A DNA stretch of 64,000 nucleotides from Geothrix campi (GCF_024609265.1 NZ_JANHMP010000002.1:248001-312000), one strand, 5' to 3'. Shown: positions 9,311-17,672, counted from the stretch's first letter. Notes: generated from the sequence alone by a model not told the origin. Made by a program: numbers and translations.

Positions 9311-9480
9311 AGGCCACGGCGATCCGCATCGCCCTGGGCCTCCTCATTGGCGGGGCCCTGGGCTATGGCTGGCACCGCCTGGTGGGGTGCAGCACCGGCA
9401 CCTGCCCCCTGACGGCCACCCCCCTCCGCGGCATCAGCTACGGCGCGGTCATGGGTCTGATCTGGGCCCTGGCGCGCTAA
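9307..9480 (+). CDS. DUF6132-like small membrane protein
   Basis: This 57-residue protein starts at a GTG that overlaps the preceding stop codon. It has one N-terminal hydrophobic helix (IALGLLIGGALGYGW), then a GCSTGTCPLT motif with two cysteines, and a second short helix (GAVMGLIWALA). The C-x4-C-P arrangement between two helices is what I know from DUF6132 proteins, which often neighbour thioredoxin and rhodanese genes. The cysteine pair would lie at the membrane surface. Its biochemical role is unknown; the operon suggests thiol or sulfur handling. Confidence 0.72.
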   Translation: MKATAIRIALGLLIGGALGYGWHRLVGCSTGTCPLTATPLRGISYGAVMGLIWALAR

Positions 9481-9522
9481 CCCACGATTTCCCGGCCCGG
9501 CCGGATTCGAACTGGAGTTCTC

Positions 9523-9846
9523 ATGTCCGAGGTCATCCATCTCACCACCGAGGCCTTCCACAAGGTTTCGTCCCATGACACCCCCGTGCTCATCGACTTC
9601 TGGGCACCCTGGTGCGGTCCCTGCCGGATGCAGGGCCCCATCCTTGATGAGGTCGCCAAGACCGGGGGCGTCAAGGCCGTCGTCGCGAAGGTCAACGTGG
9701 ACGAGGAGCCGCTGCTGGCCGGCCAGTTCGGCGTCCAGAGCATCCCCACGATCATCGTTCTCAAGGGCGGTCGCATCCAGAGCCGCATGGTGGGCGTCCA
9801 GCCCGCGCACGCACTCCTGGCGGCCCTCCAGCAGGCGGGCGCCTGA
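9523..9846 (+). CDS. Thioredoxin
   Basis: This is a 107-residue thioredoxin-fold disulfide reductase without a signal peptide, so cytosolic. The active site WCGPC is at residues 30-34, preceded by VLIDFWAP. The cis-proline loop SIPT and the closing strand TIIVLKGGR are in place. Its length equals a standard thioredoxin. The stop codon overlaps the start of the rhodanese gene (TGATG). Being in an efflux operon rather than alone suggests it serves the adjacent rhodanese or sensor thiols, which is inference. Confidence 0.95.
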   Translation: MSEVIHLTTEAFHKVSSHDTPVLIDFWAPWCGPCRMQGPILDEVAKTGGVKAVVAKVNVDEEPLLAGQFGVQSIPTIIVLKGGRIQSRMVGVQPAHALLAALQQAGA

Positions 9847-10196
9847 TGGCCGAGTATTGGATCTACCTCATTCCGGTGGCCGCCATCGGGTACCTGCTCT
9901 GGAGCCGGCGCACCGCCTCAGCCACGGACGTGAAGGCGCTCCTAGAGCGGGGCGCCCAGATCGTGGACGTCCGCACCAAGGGCGAATTCCGCACCGCCTC
10001 GCACCCGAAAGCCATCAACATCCCGGCGGACCAGCTGGAACAGCGCGCGAAGGAACTGGATCCCGACCGGCCCGTGCTCCTCTGCTGCGAAAGCGGCAGC
10101 CGCAGCGGGTTCGCGGCCTCCATCCTCAAGCGCAAGGGCTTCAAGGAGGTGCACAACCTGGGCTCCTGGCGCCGCCTCCAAACCCTCTTGTCCTGA
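9846..10196 (+). CDS. Membrane-anchored rhodanese-like sulfurtransferase
   Basis: This is a 116-residue single-domain rhodanese with an N-terminal membrane helix (WIYLIPVAAIGYLLW). The catalytic loop is CESGSRS with the persulfide Cys81 preceded by Cys80. The conserved VDVRTKGEF segment marks the domain start. Rhodaneses carry sulfane sulfur as a cysteine persulfide. The domain follows the helix directly, so it probably faces the cytosol like YgaP. It is the last gene of the operon and is coupled to thioredoxin by a one-base overlap. Together with the DUF2892 protein it may substitute for a fused YgaP. Confidence 0.9.
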   Translation: MAEYWIYLIPVAAIGYLLWSRRTASATDVKALLERGAQIVDVRTKGEFRTASHPKAINIPADQLEQRAKELDPDRPVLLCCESGSRSGFAASILKRKGFKEVHNLGSWRRLQTLLS

Positions 10197-10243
10197 CCGA
10201 CTGCATCCACATCCTCTAGGTGTGCCGAGGCAGAAACCTGCCC

Positions 10244-10363
10244 ATGGACAAGCAGGAACGCGCCGTGAAGCTGTCCGGAGGCACCTATCGTGGTGGGTCC
10301 GTCAGGCTGTGCCCCACCGTGCCCATCACATCGGAGATCGTGGTGGAGAATTCTCAGCGTTAA
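10244..10363 (+). CDS. Candidate 39-residue small protein (uncertain)
   Basis: A short reading frame starts at an ATG about 48 bases after the rhodanese stop codon and ends directly before a terminator-like hairpin. The product would be a basic, soluble 39-residue peptide with a single Cys. I do not recognise it. A GAGG lies about 13 bases before the ATG, which is far for a ribosome binding site. It could be a real last gene of the operon or simply a 3' untranslated region. Nothing else that looks coding was seen in the 10197-10622 gap. Confidence 0.3.
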   Translation: MDKQERAVKLSGGTYRGGSVRLCPTVPITSEIVVENSQR

Positions 10364-10371
10364 AAAAAATA

Positions 10372-10394
10372 GGCGGGCCCACCCCGGGCCCGCC
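10372..10394. terminator. GC-rich hairpin with adjacent A-tract
   Basis: A perfect 9-base-pair stem (GGCGGGCCC paired with GGGCCCGCC) has a 5-base loop. An eight-A run sits just left of it at 10362-10369, so a proper U-tract would be made only by leftward transcription. Read rightward it follows the ArsR-RND operon and precedes cydA. It probably acts as the operon end or as a bidirectional insulator. Confidence 0.6.
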
Positions 10395-10490
10395 TCCCCT
10401 ACCCCTGAGCCATCCGGGTCCGACGAGCGGTCCGGTGCTGGGGTGAAAATAGAATATGACTAAATAACAATTAAAGACTATTAAAAACAA

Positions 10491-10506
10491 TGTGACCTTG
10501 GTCACT
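10491..10506. promoter_or_regulatory. CRP/FNR-type palindrome upstream of cydAB
   Basis: The sequence TGTGACCTTGGTCACT contains a perfect 14-base palindrome and fits the CRP half-site pattern TGTGA-N6-TCACA at nine of ten conserved positions. It follows an AT-rich stretch (10446-10490) and lies about 125 bases before the cydA start. A weak -10 (TTCAAT at 10526-10531) would place the site near -40, suitable for class II activation. Binding by a CRP/FNR-family regulator is inference. Confidence 0.55.
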
Positions 10507-10622
10507 CTGCGTATTCTCCTGTGGTTTCAATTCTTTGAGAGGGATGCCGGGCGCTGGCGTGGGATACTGGCCGCGCATCTGGGCTCCAGAGACACCACAG
10601 AGCATTCATTCCGGGAGAAATC

Positions 10623-11957
10623 ATGGGTGATCCGCTTTTCTGGCACAGGCTTCAGTTCGGGTTCACGGCGACCTACCACTACCTGTTTCCCCAGCTGACC
10701 ATGGGGCTCGCTCTGGTGATCGTGGTGCTGAAGGCCATGGGCCTCCGTACCGGCGAGGCGCGCTACAACGATGCGGCCCGCTTCTGGATCAAGATCTTCG
10801 GCATCAACTTCGCCGTGGGCGTGGTGACGGGCATTCCCCTGGAGTTCCAGTTCGGCACCAACTGGGCCGCCTTCTCGCGCTTCTCCGGCGGCATCATCGG
10901 CCAGACCCTGGGCATGGAAGGCATGTTCGCCTTCTTCCTGGAGAGCAGCTTCCTGGGGATGCTGATCTGGGGCGAAAAGAAGCTCTCGCCCAAGGGCCAC
11001 TTCGGGGCCGCGCTGGCGCTGTGGATCGGCAGCTGGCTCTCGGGCTACTTCATCATCGCCACCAACGCGTTCATGCAGCATCCCGTGGGCTACACGGTGG
11101 CCACGGACGGCAGCCTCCAGCTGGCGAGCTTCTGGGCCTTCCTCCTTAATCCCTGGGCCCTCGGCCAGTACGCGCACAACATGATCGCTGCCGTGGTGAC
11201 CGCCTCCTTCGTGGTGGCCGCCATCGGGGCCTTCTGGACCCTCAAGGGCATCCATCCCGAGCAGGCTCGGCTGAACCTGCGGGTGGGCACGATCATGGGC
11301 CTGCTCTTCAGCGTCCTCGTCGCCTTCCCCACGGGGGACATCTCCGGCAAGCTCGTGGCCAAGTACCAGCCCATCACCCTGGCGGCCATGGAAGGCCGCT
11401 TCGAGAGCGGTCCCCGCGCGAACCTCACCCTCATCGGCCAGCCGGATGTCGCCAGGCGGCGGATCGAGAACCCCATCCAGCTGCCCGCCGTGCTGAGCTT
11501 CATCGCCTACGGCAGCTTCTCCAGCAACGTGAAGGGTCTGCTGGAGTTTCCCGAGGATCAGTGGCCGCAGAACATCGAACTGCTCTACTACAGCTTCCAC
11601 ATCATGGCGGGCCTAGGCACGATCATGATCGCCGTGATGGGCCTTGCGGCCCTGTTGCTCTGGAAGGGTCGCCTGGACGTCAACCGGCCGATGCTCTGGG
11701 TGCTGATGCTGGCCTTCCCCTTCCCGTACATCGCCACCACCGCGGGCTGGGCCGTGGCCGAGTTCGGTCGGCAGCCCTGGCTCATCTATGGCGTGCTGCG
11801 CACCGTCCATGGGGCCTCCCCCACGGTGAACGCGGGCCACACGGCCTTCACCACGCTCGGTTTCGCCGGAATCTTCGTGGTGCTGAGCGTTCTCTGGCTC
11901 TTCCTCGTCGGCCGGGAGATCTCCCACGGCCCTGTCTCCCATACGCAGAAGGCCTAG
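10623..11957 (+). CDS. cydA: Cytochrome bd quinol oxidase subunit I
   Basis: CydA oxidises quinol and carries the haems of the bd-type terminal oxidase in the cytoplasmic membrane. His19 matches the haem ligand His19 of E. coli CydA (within TATYHYLFPQLTMG). The conserved GRQPW motif lies near the C-terminal third. At 444 residues it has the short Q-loop form rather than the long loop of the E. coli enzyme. GGGAG precedes the ATG. It is followed nine bases later by cydB. This enzyme gives high-affinity oxygen use or oxygen detoxification; the upstream palindrome suggests redox- or nutrient-controlled expression. Confidence 0.97.
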   Translation: MGDPLFWHRLQFGFTATYHYLFPQLTMGLALVIVVLKAMGLRTGEARYNDAARFWIKIFGINFAVGVVTGIPLEFQFGTNWAAFSRFSGGIIGQTLGMEGMFAFFLESSFLGMLIWGEKKLSPKGHFGAALALWIGSWLSGYFIIATNAFMQHPVGYTVATDGSLQLASFWAFLLNPWALGQYAHNMIAAVVTASFVVAAIGAFWTLKGIHPEQARLNLRVGTIMGLLFSVLVAFPTGDISGKLVAKYQPITLAAMEGRFESGPRANLTLIGQPDVARRRIENPIQLPAVLSFIAYGSFSSNVKGLLEFPEDQWPQNIELLYYSFHIMAGLGTIMIAVMGLAALLLWKGRLDVNRPMLWVLMLAFPFPYIATTAGWAVAEFGRQPWLIYGVLRTVHGASPTVNAGHTAFTTLGFAGIFVVLSVLWLFLVGREISHGPVSHTQKA

Positions 11958-11966
11958 GAGTCCGCC

Positions 11967-13013
11967 ATGGAAATGCTCTGGTTCTGGCTCGTCTCTGTGA
12001 TGGTCGCGATCTACGTGGTGATGGACGGCTTCGATTTTGGCGCGGGCATCCTGCATCTGGTGGTCGCCAAGACCAACGAGGAACGCCGCGAGGTGCTGGG
12101 CGCCATCGGCCCCCTGTGGGACGGCAACGAGGTCTGGCTGCTGGCCGGAGGCGGCTCGATGTTCCTGGCCTTCCCCAAGGTGCTGGCCTCGGGCTTCTCA
12201 GGGTTCTACCTCGCCATGTGGCTGGTGGTCTGGTGCCTGATGCTCCGCGGCATCTCCATCGAGTTCCGGTCCCACCTGAACGATGGCCTCTGGCGCCGCT
12301 TCTGGGATGGCACCTTCGCCATCGCCAGCGTCCTGCTGCCGGTGCTCTTCGGGGCGGCGCTGGGCAACGTTCTCCGGGGCGTGCCCGTCGATGGCAGCGG
12401 CTATTTCGAGATGGCCCTCTGGACCGATTTCCGAATGGGCGCCCGGCCCGGCATCTTGGACTGGTACACCGTGCTGATCGGGGTGTTCGCCCTGGTGACG
12501 GTGGCCGCCCACGGCGCGTTGTTCCTGGCCTGGAAGACTGGGGGCCCCGTGCATGACCGCTCCCGGGGCCTCGCCATGAAGCTGTGGGGCGCCGTGCTGG
12601 TCCTTTGGCTCGTGGCGAGCTATGCCACTTCGGTGGTCAACCCCGGCATCTTCCACCGACTGCCCCAGGCGCCCCTGGGCTGGGTGGCCTCCCTGATCTT
12701 CCTCGCCGGCCTGGGCCTGGTGTTCGTCGGGCTCAAGCGGGAGCGCTTCCTGCTGGCTTTCCTGGGGTCGGGGGCCTTCATCCTCGGCATCCTCGCCGCC
12801 AGCGCGGCCTGCGTCTATCCGGTGATGCTGAAGTCCACCTTCGGCCCCCAGTTCGACCTGACGGCCCTCAATGCCAGCGTGGGCACCCACGGCCTCCGCG
12901 CAGGCCTGGTGTGGTGGCTCATCGGCTTCCCCATCGCCATCGGCTACCTGGCCTTCCTCTTCCACTTCAACCGGGGGAAGGTGAAGGCGGCGGGCGAGGG
13001 CGAGGGTTACTGA
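11967..13013 (+). CDS. cydB: Cytochrome bd quinol oxidase subunit II
   Basis: CydB is the second, haem-poor subunit of the bd oxidase. The 348-residue protein has eight or nine membrane helices and starts with the family signature MDGFDFGAGILH and GPLWDGNEVWLL near the N-terminus. GGAG lies upstream of the ATG, nine bases after the cydA stop. No CydX-like small protein or CydCD transporter is seen next to it. A strong hairpin terminator follows at 13030. Confidence 0.97.
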   Translation: MEMLWFWLVSVMVAIYVVMDGFDFGAGILHLVVAKTNEERREVLGAIGPLWDGNEVWLLAGGGSMFLAFPKVLASGFSGFYLAMWLVVWCLMLRGISIEFRSHLNDGLWRRFWDGTFAIASVLLPVLFGAALGNVLRGVPVDGSGYFEMALWTDFRMGARPGILDWYTVLIGVFALVTVAAHGALFLAWKTGGPVHDRSRGLAMKLWGAVLVLWLVASYATSVVNPGIFHRLPQAPLGWVASLIFLAGLGLVFVGLKRERFLLAFLGSGAFILGILAASAACVYPVMLKSTFGPQFDLTALNASVGTHGLRAGLVWWLIGFPIAIGYLAFLFHFNRGKVKAAGEGEGY

Positions 13014-13029
13014 CGCGCTTTCGTGCACG

Positions 13030-13070
13030 CCTCAGAAAAACGGGCGCCTTCTGGCGCCCGTTTTCTGAGG
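13030..13070. terminator. Bidirectional rho-independent terminator after cydB
   Basis: A long stem pairs CCTCAGAAAA and CGGGCGCC with their complements around a TTCT loop. The stem contains A-runs on the left and T-runs on the right (CCCGTTTTCTGAGG). It lies between the converging cydB and 13096-13650 genes and can stop transcription from both sides. Confidence 0.88.
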
Positions 13071-13095
13071 TAGGAAAGGCTGGGGGCCGGTGCTT

Positions 13096-13650
13096 CTACG
13101 CCTGCTCCGGCCGGCTCCGGTGCCACCGCCAAGCCAGCCAGGCGCAGCAAGCCGCCATGCCCAGCCAGCCCAGGGTCTGGAGTCCGTGGGCCAGGGCGGT
13201 GTCCTGGGCCAGCAGGCCCCAGCGCCCCAGCAGCATGGCCCAGTCGTGCTCCTCCCCGCCCACCAGGGGGAGGACCTGCGCCCGGGCATCCGCCACATAG
13301 CGCGCGATGTTCAGGAGGTTCTCGAACACCCAGATGCCCGTGACCGCGGTGCCCACGGCATCCCGGCGCAACCAGAAGGTCCCGAGCGCGAGCAGGGGCA
13401 CCAGAAGCTGCATGAGGGTCCCGCCGAGAATGGTCAGGACCTCCCAGCCCAGGAGGCCGAAGAGGGGGTGGCCCGCTTCATGGAAGACGAGGTTCACGCC
13501 GTCCAGCAGCGGGATCCAGCCCTGCTCGGAGCGGACCGCTAGAACGGCGAGCAGGAGAAAGCCCAGGGAGACGCCGGCCAGGGCGGCGGTTCCTACGGGC
13601 TGCCACTCGGCCTCCCAGGCTTCGGCCAGCGGCTCCAGGAGGGGCATCAC
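13096..13650 (-). CDS. Uncharacterised integral membrane protein with HEAGH motif (M50-like)
   Basis: This 184-residue protein has four to five hydrophobic segments. Residues 55-61 read VFHEAGH, an HExxH zinc-binding motif set at a membrane helix as in site-2-type proteases. It is followed by GWEVLTILGGTLMQLLVP. A later EEHDW and an AxYVADARA segment are also characteristic of a hypothetical family I have seen in other bacteria. The NPDG motif of true S2P enzymes is not visible, so proteolysis is only a possibility. The start overlaps the cmk stop codon (ATGA), so it is co-translated with cmk. Confidence 0.75.
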   Translation of the reverse strand: MMPLLEPLAEAWEAEWQPVGTAALAGVSLGFLLLAVLAVRSEQGWIPLLDGVNLVFHEAGHPLFGLLGWEVLTILGGTLMQLLVPLLALGTFWLRRDAVGTAVTGIWVFENLLNIARYVADARAQVLPLVGGEEHDWAMLLGRWGLLAQDTALAHGLQTLGWLGMAACCAWLAWRWHRSRPEQA

Positions 13651-14312
13651 GGATGCGCCAGGTGCCTCGCCACGATCCAGTCCACCACCTGGTCGAGGGT
13701 CATGGCGCTGGAATCCAGTTCCACGGCGTCCGCCGCCCTGCGCAGGGGCGCCACGGCGCGGGTGCTGTCGGCCTCGTCGCGACGGTGCTGGTCGGCGAGG
13801 ATGTCTTCGAAGACCGGTGCCTGGCCCTTGGCTTCCAGTTCGAGGAACCGTCGCCGGGCCCGGGCTTCGGGGCTCGCGGTGAGGAAGATCTTGCAGCAGG
13901 CATGGGGAAAGACGACCGTGCCGATGTCGCGGCCGTCCACCACCCAGCGGCCGGAGGCGCCGATGCGGCGCTGCTGCTCGACGAGCACCTCCCGCACGCG
14001 GGCATCGGCGCTCACGGGCGTCACCCCGCGCGTGACCTCCTGGCTGCGGATGGCCTCGCTGACATCCTCACCGGCCAGGAAGATGCGCGTGCCTTCCTGG
14101 GCGAGATTCAGGCCCTCCAGGAGCCGTTCCAGCCCGGGGCGGTCTTCCAGGGACAGGTCTGCCCGTTGCAGGGCCAGGGTGGCGGCGCGGTACATGGCAC
14201 CGGTATCGAGGTACTGCCAGCCCAGACGCACGGCGACCCGCCGGGCTGTGGTGGATTTCCCCACCCCCGACGGGCCGTCGATCGCGATCAGGGGAAGGGC
14301 GGAAGCGGTCAT
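13647..14312 (-). CDS. cmk: Cytidylate kinase
   Basis: Cmk phosphorylates CMP and dCMP in pyrimidine nucleotide salvage. The P-loop GPSGVGKST is at residues 13-21 counted from MTAS. It is followed by YLDTGAMYRAATL, the CMP-binding region with GRDIGTVVFP, and the lid arginines. From MTAS the protein has 221 residues, close to E. coli Cmk. Upstream in-frame starts exist at 14348 (ATG overlapping the cytochrome stop as TGATG) and 14351 (GTG), which would add a 12-13 residue tail. I prefer 14312 because family members start close to the P-loop. Confidence 0.94.
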   Translation of the reverse strand: MTASALPLIAIDGPSGVGKSTTARRVAVRLGWQYLDTGAMYRAATLALQRADLSLEDRPGLERLLEGLNLAQEGTRIFLAGEDVSEAIRSQEVTRGVTPVSADARVREVLVEQQRRIGASGRWVVDGRDIGTVVFPHACCKIFLTASPEARARRRFLELEAKGQAPVFEDILADQHRRDEADSTRAVAPLRRAADAVELDSSAMTLDQVVDWIVARHLAHP

Positions 14313-14347
14313 GTCTTCATTCTGGAGGACCGCTCCCACCCATTCCA

Positions 14348-15799
14348 TCACTTCATGCCGAGGTCCTTGAGGACCTTGGGATCCTTCTCATCCTGGGCCA
14401 GGATCGTGTGGCAGGTGTCGCAGTCGCCCTTGATGGTGCGGCCATCGGCGGCGGTGTGGCTGCCGTCGTGGCAGCGGAAGCAGCCCACGGATTCCTCGTG
14501 CCCGATGTTGTTGGGGTGCGTGCCCCAGAGCAGCTTCATCTCGGGGAACACGTTGCGGAGGTAGATGGCCTTCACCGCTTCCGCGGCGGCGTCCACCTGG
14601 GCCCGCTTGTGCTTGAACACCTCGGGATAGCTGGTCCGGTAGAACTCGTTGATGCCCAGGACGATCTTCGAGCCGGCCTCCTGCTGGCTGGCGTACTCGA
14701 CCTTCAGGAGCTCCACCGCCTTCTTCTTGATGTAGGGCAGATCGGCGCTCATGCGCTTCTGGTTGAGGGCCTTGTCGACGGCGCGGTCAGGCAGCTCGAA
14801 GGCGTGCGTGGGCCGGTTGTGGCAGTCCACGCAATCCATCTTGCGCTCGGTGGCCTTGGCGAGCTGCTCGGGCTTCAGCTTCTTGTAGTCGTCGGTGACG
14901 TATTCCACGAGCTGGCCGTTGTCATCGCGGTAGGTGACCTTGGGGATCTCCTGGCGGCGGTGGTCGGTGCTGATGTAGCTGATGCGCTCCATGGCGTCGA
15001 GGTGGCGGCCATGGATGCCCGTGGTGCCGTTGGCGGTGTGTCCGCCGATCTTCAGCAGGAGGATGCTGGTGGAGGGGGTGTTGGCTTCGTCATCGGCGTA
15101 TTTGGTGCGGATCAGCAGCTTGTCGTCCGTGAACTTCTGGGGCCAGTGGCACTGTTCGCAGGTCTCGCGGGCGGGGCGCAGGTGTTCGACGGGGCTGGGG
15201 ATGGGGCGGGAGTAGGTGCCAAAGGCGACGGCGAAGAGCTGCCGGGTGCCCGAGATCTTCGCTCGCACCAGGGCCGGGGCGCCGTGGCCGATGTGGCACT
15301 GGGCGCAGCCCACGCGAGAGTGGGGGGAGTTCAGGAAGGCGGTGTACTCGGGGGCCATCACGGTGTGGCAGGTGAGGCCGCAGAAGCGGTTGGAGTCCAT
15401 GTACTCCACGCCCTTGAGACCCGCGGTGCCCAGGATGCCGACGTTGATGAAGGTGAGTGCGCCCACCACCAGCAGCAGGCGACGGATGCCGGGCTGGGTG
15501 AAGTCGACCTTCTGGAGGGGGGTGGTGGCCTCGCCCGCCAGCCGGCGCTTGCGGCGCGTGCGGAGGATGCCGACGGGAATGAGCACCAGGCCGACCAGGA
15601 AGAGGGCGGGGAGGGCCAGGAACAGCAGGATGCCGACGTAGGGATGGACGGCCCTGGGGCTGGTCAGCTCCATGAACCAGAACCAGACGAGCGTGAAGGC
15701 CGAACTGGTCGTCATGGCCACGCCCAGCAGGGTCATCCAGTTGTTGCCCATCTGGAAGGCGAGCCTGACGAGATCCCTGATGCGTTCTTTCAAGCTCAT
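14348..15799 (-). CDS. ImcH-like inner-membrane multihaem cytochrome c (NapC/NirT family)
   Basis: This 483-residue protein has three membrane helices (about residues 22-43, 55-80 and 107-127) and then a periplasmic haem domain. Haem sites are a C-x3-CH at 140-145 (CGLTCH) and five CxxCH at 165, 214, 323, 440 and 460. The three-helix N-terminus plus the block PRPIPSPVEHLRPARETCEQ resembles ImcH of Geobacter, the inner-membrane quinol oxidase needed for high-potential extracellular acceptors. ImcH is described with seven haems; I count six here. The start at 15799 has GGAGG eight bases upstream. Quinol oxidation feeding periplasmic electron carriers is inferred. Six haems separate it from four-haem NapC/NrfH. 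Confidence 0.9.
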   Translation of the reverse strand: MSLKERIRDLVRLAFQMGNNWMTLLGVAMTTSSAFTLVWFWFMELTSPRAVHPYVGILLFLALPALFLVGLVLIPVGILRTRRKRRLAGEATTPLQKVDFTQPGIRRLLLVVGALTFINVGILGTAGLKGVEYMDSNRFCGLTCHTVMAPEYTAFLNSPHSRVGCAQCHIGHGAPALVRAKISGTRQLFAVAFGTYSRPIPSPVEHLRPARETCEQCHWPQKFTDDKLLIRTKYADDEANTPSTSILLLKIGGHTANGTTGIHGRHLDAMERISYISTDHRRQEIPKVTYRDDNGQLVEYVTDDYKKLKPEQLAKATERKMDCVDCHNRPTHAFELPDRAVDKALNQKRMSADLPYIKKKAVELLKVEYASQQEAGSKIVLGINEFYRTSYPEVFKHKRAQVDAAAEAVKAIYLRNVFPEMKLLWGTHPNNIGHEESVGCFRCHDGSHTAADGRTIKGDCDTCHTILAQDEKDPKVLKDLGMK

Positions 15800-15983
15800 G
15801 TATCCACCTCCGCGACGTGGGGCAAAAGACAAATGACAACCGAGTGGGTAATGTCCTCCTCCACCCTAAATTCCCCAGGGGGCCGAAACAAGCCCGTCGC
15901 GGGGGTGGTGGCGACTTATCTTCTTTGATATCAGTAAGGGGCGTTCCAGGTTGTGACAGAGGTCCTGGGACGGGCAGCAGGCC

Positions 15984-17672
15984 TCAGTTCGAGGTTCCGC
16001 GCAGCAACCGGAGGAAGGTTTCGCCGTACTGCTGGAGTTTCTTCGGCCCCACCCCGCTCAAGGCCAAGAATTCGGCTTCCGTGGCGGGCTGGAACCGGGC
16101 CATCTGCTGGAGGGTGGCATCGCTGAAGATCACATAGGCGGGCACGCCCTTGGCATCGGCCAACTGTTTCCGGAGGCCTTTCAGCTCGCGATACAGCGCT
16201 TCCTCCCCGTCCACCGGACCCTCCGGAAGGGCCGGGCGGGAACCGCGGGGCGAACCGCGCTTGGCCTTGCCAGGCTTCGGCGCCGCTTCCAGCGGATCGA
16301 TGCCGGAGCACACATCGCAGGAGGCTCCACAGGGCTCCATGCGCTCGCCGAAGTGGGCCAGCAGGGCCTGGTGGCGGCAGCGCACGGAATCGGCGAGGCG
16401 GAAGAGGTCCCGCGTCTGCCGTTGCTGGGCCTGGGCCAGGCCGGCGTCGAGGCCGTCCGTGAAGCGGTCGTAGCTGAGCACGTCGCCCCAGCTGTAGAAC
16501 ATCACGCAATCCGCATGCGCGCCGTCGCGGCCGGCCCGGCCGATCTCCTGGTACCAGCCCTCCACACTCTTGGGCATGTCGCGGTGGATGACGTAGCGGA
16601 TGTTGCTCTTGTCGATGCCCATGCCGAAGGCGACGGTGGCGACGATGACATCCACATCATCCCGCTGGAAGGCCTCCTGGGCCGCGGAGCGGGCGGCGGC
16701 GTCCATGCCCGCGTGGTAGGCCGCCGCCCGCACGCCCTCGCCCACGAGAAACGCGGCGGTGGCCTCCACGGCTTTGCGCGACAGGCAGTAGATGATGCCG
16801 CTCTCGCCGCGCCGTGCCAGCACGAGGCGCAACAGGGCCTCGCGGACAGGGGGCAGGCCTTCGACGCCCTTCCGGTAGGCGCTGATGCGCAGGTTGGAGC
16901 GGAAGAAGGAGCCCTGTACCTCGACCGGATTCCGCATCTCCAGTTGGTCCGCGATATCGCGGCGCACCTCGGGGGTGGCGGTGGCGGTGAGGGCCAGCAC
17001 GGGCACGCCGGGGAAGCGCCGCTTCAAGCCCGCCAGGGTGCGGTAGGCCGGTCGGAAATCATGGCCCCAGTGGCTGATGCAGTGGGCCTCGTCCACGGCG
17101 ATGAGGCGCAGGTCCACCGCCTGTAGCAGGTCCGCCAGGTAGAGCTCGAGGCCCTCGGGCGCGGCATAGACCAGTTCCAGCTCGCCGCTCTTGAGGGCGC
17201 GGATGCGCTCGCGGCGGGCTTCCGCGTTGAGGCTGGAATTGAGGAAGGTGGCCCGGAGGCCGGCTTCGGTCAGCGCATCCACCTGATCCTTCATCAGGGC
17301 GATGAGGGGGGAGACCACCAGCGTCACGCCGCCCAGCAGGCGGGCGGGCAGCTGGTAGGTGAGCGATTTCCCGGCGCCCGTGGGCATGATGCCCACCACG
17401 TCGCGGCCCGCCATGACGGCTTCGATGATGGCCCGCTGGCCGGGGCGGAAGGCCCCATAGCCGAAGGTGGCCTTGAGGGCGGACTCCAGGTCGGCCGGAG
17501 CTTCCAGGTCGGCGGCCAGGGCCTTCAGGGCCGCGATGGAAGCGGCGTCGAAGGCGCCGGCTTCGCTGCGGTAGCGGGCCCGGAGGGCTTCCAGTCCCTG
17601 GCGGCATGCCGCTTGCGCACCCTGCGCCAGCAGGGCGCGCAACCGCTCAATCTCGCCTGGAACCTGCACCAC
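15984..17672 (-). CDS. recQ: ATP-dependent DNA helicase RecQ
   Basis: RecQ unwinds DNA 3' to 5' in recombination and fork repair. Walker A (PTGAGKS) lies at about residues 97-103, the DEAH box ([13 protein letters not shown]) at 194, and motif VI ([10 protein letters not shown]) follows. A zinc-binding cluster (CRHQ then CGASCDVC) and a C-terminal HRDC domain (ending near [14 protein letters not shown]) complete the usual order. About 65 residues precede the helicase core, longer than in E. coli. The GTG start abuts the hisC stop codon, so it is the last gene of a clpP-hisC-recQ string. Confidence 0.96.
   Translation of the reverse strand: MVQVPGEIERLRALLAQGAQAACRQGLEALRARYRSEAGAFDAASIAALKALAADLEAPADLESALKATFGYGAFRPGQRAIIEAVMAGRDVVGIMPTGAGKSLTYQLPARLLGGVTLVVSPLIALMKDQVDALTEAGLRATFLNSSLNAEARRERIRALKSGELELVYAAPEGLELYLADLLQAVDLRLIAVDEAHCISHWGHDFRPAYRTLAGLKRRFPGVPVLALTATATPEVRRDIADQLEMRNPVEVQGSFFRSNLRISAYRKGVEGLPPVREALLRLVLARRGESGIIYCLSRKAVEATAAFLVGEGVRAAAYHAGMDAAARSAAQEAFQRDDVDVIVATVAFGMGIDKSNIRYVIHRDMPKSVEGWYQEIGRAGRDGAHADCVMFYSWGDVLSYDRFTDGLDAGLAQAQQRQTRDLFRLADSVRCRHQALLAHFGERMEPCGASCDVCSGIDPLEAAPKPGKAKRGSPRGSRPALPEGPVDGEEALYRELKGLRKQLADAKGVPAYVIFSDATLQQMARFQPATEAEFLALSGVGPKKLQQYGETFLRLLRGTSN

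Noticed and set aside
10222-10446. A 74-residue plus-strand frame in the gap before cydA
   Set aside because: It reads straight through the perfect hairpin at 10372-10394 and has a Pro/Gly-rich tail. The 39-residue frame that ends before the hairpin is the better, though weak, candidate.
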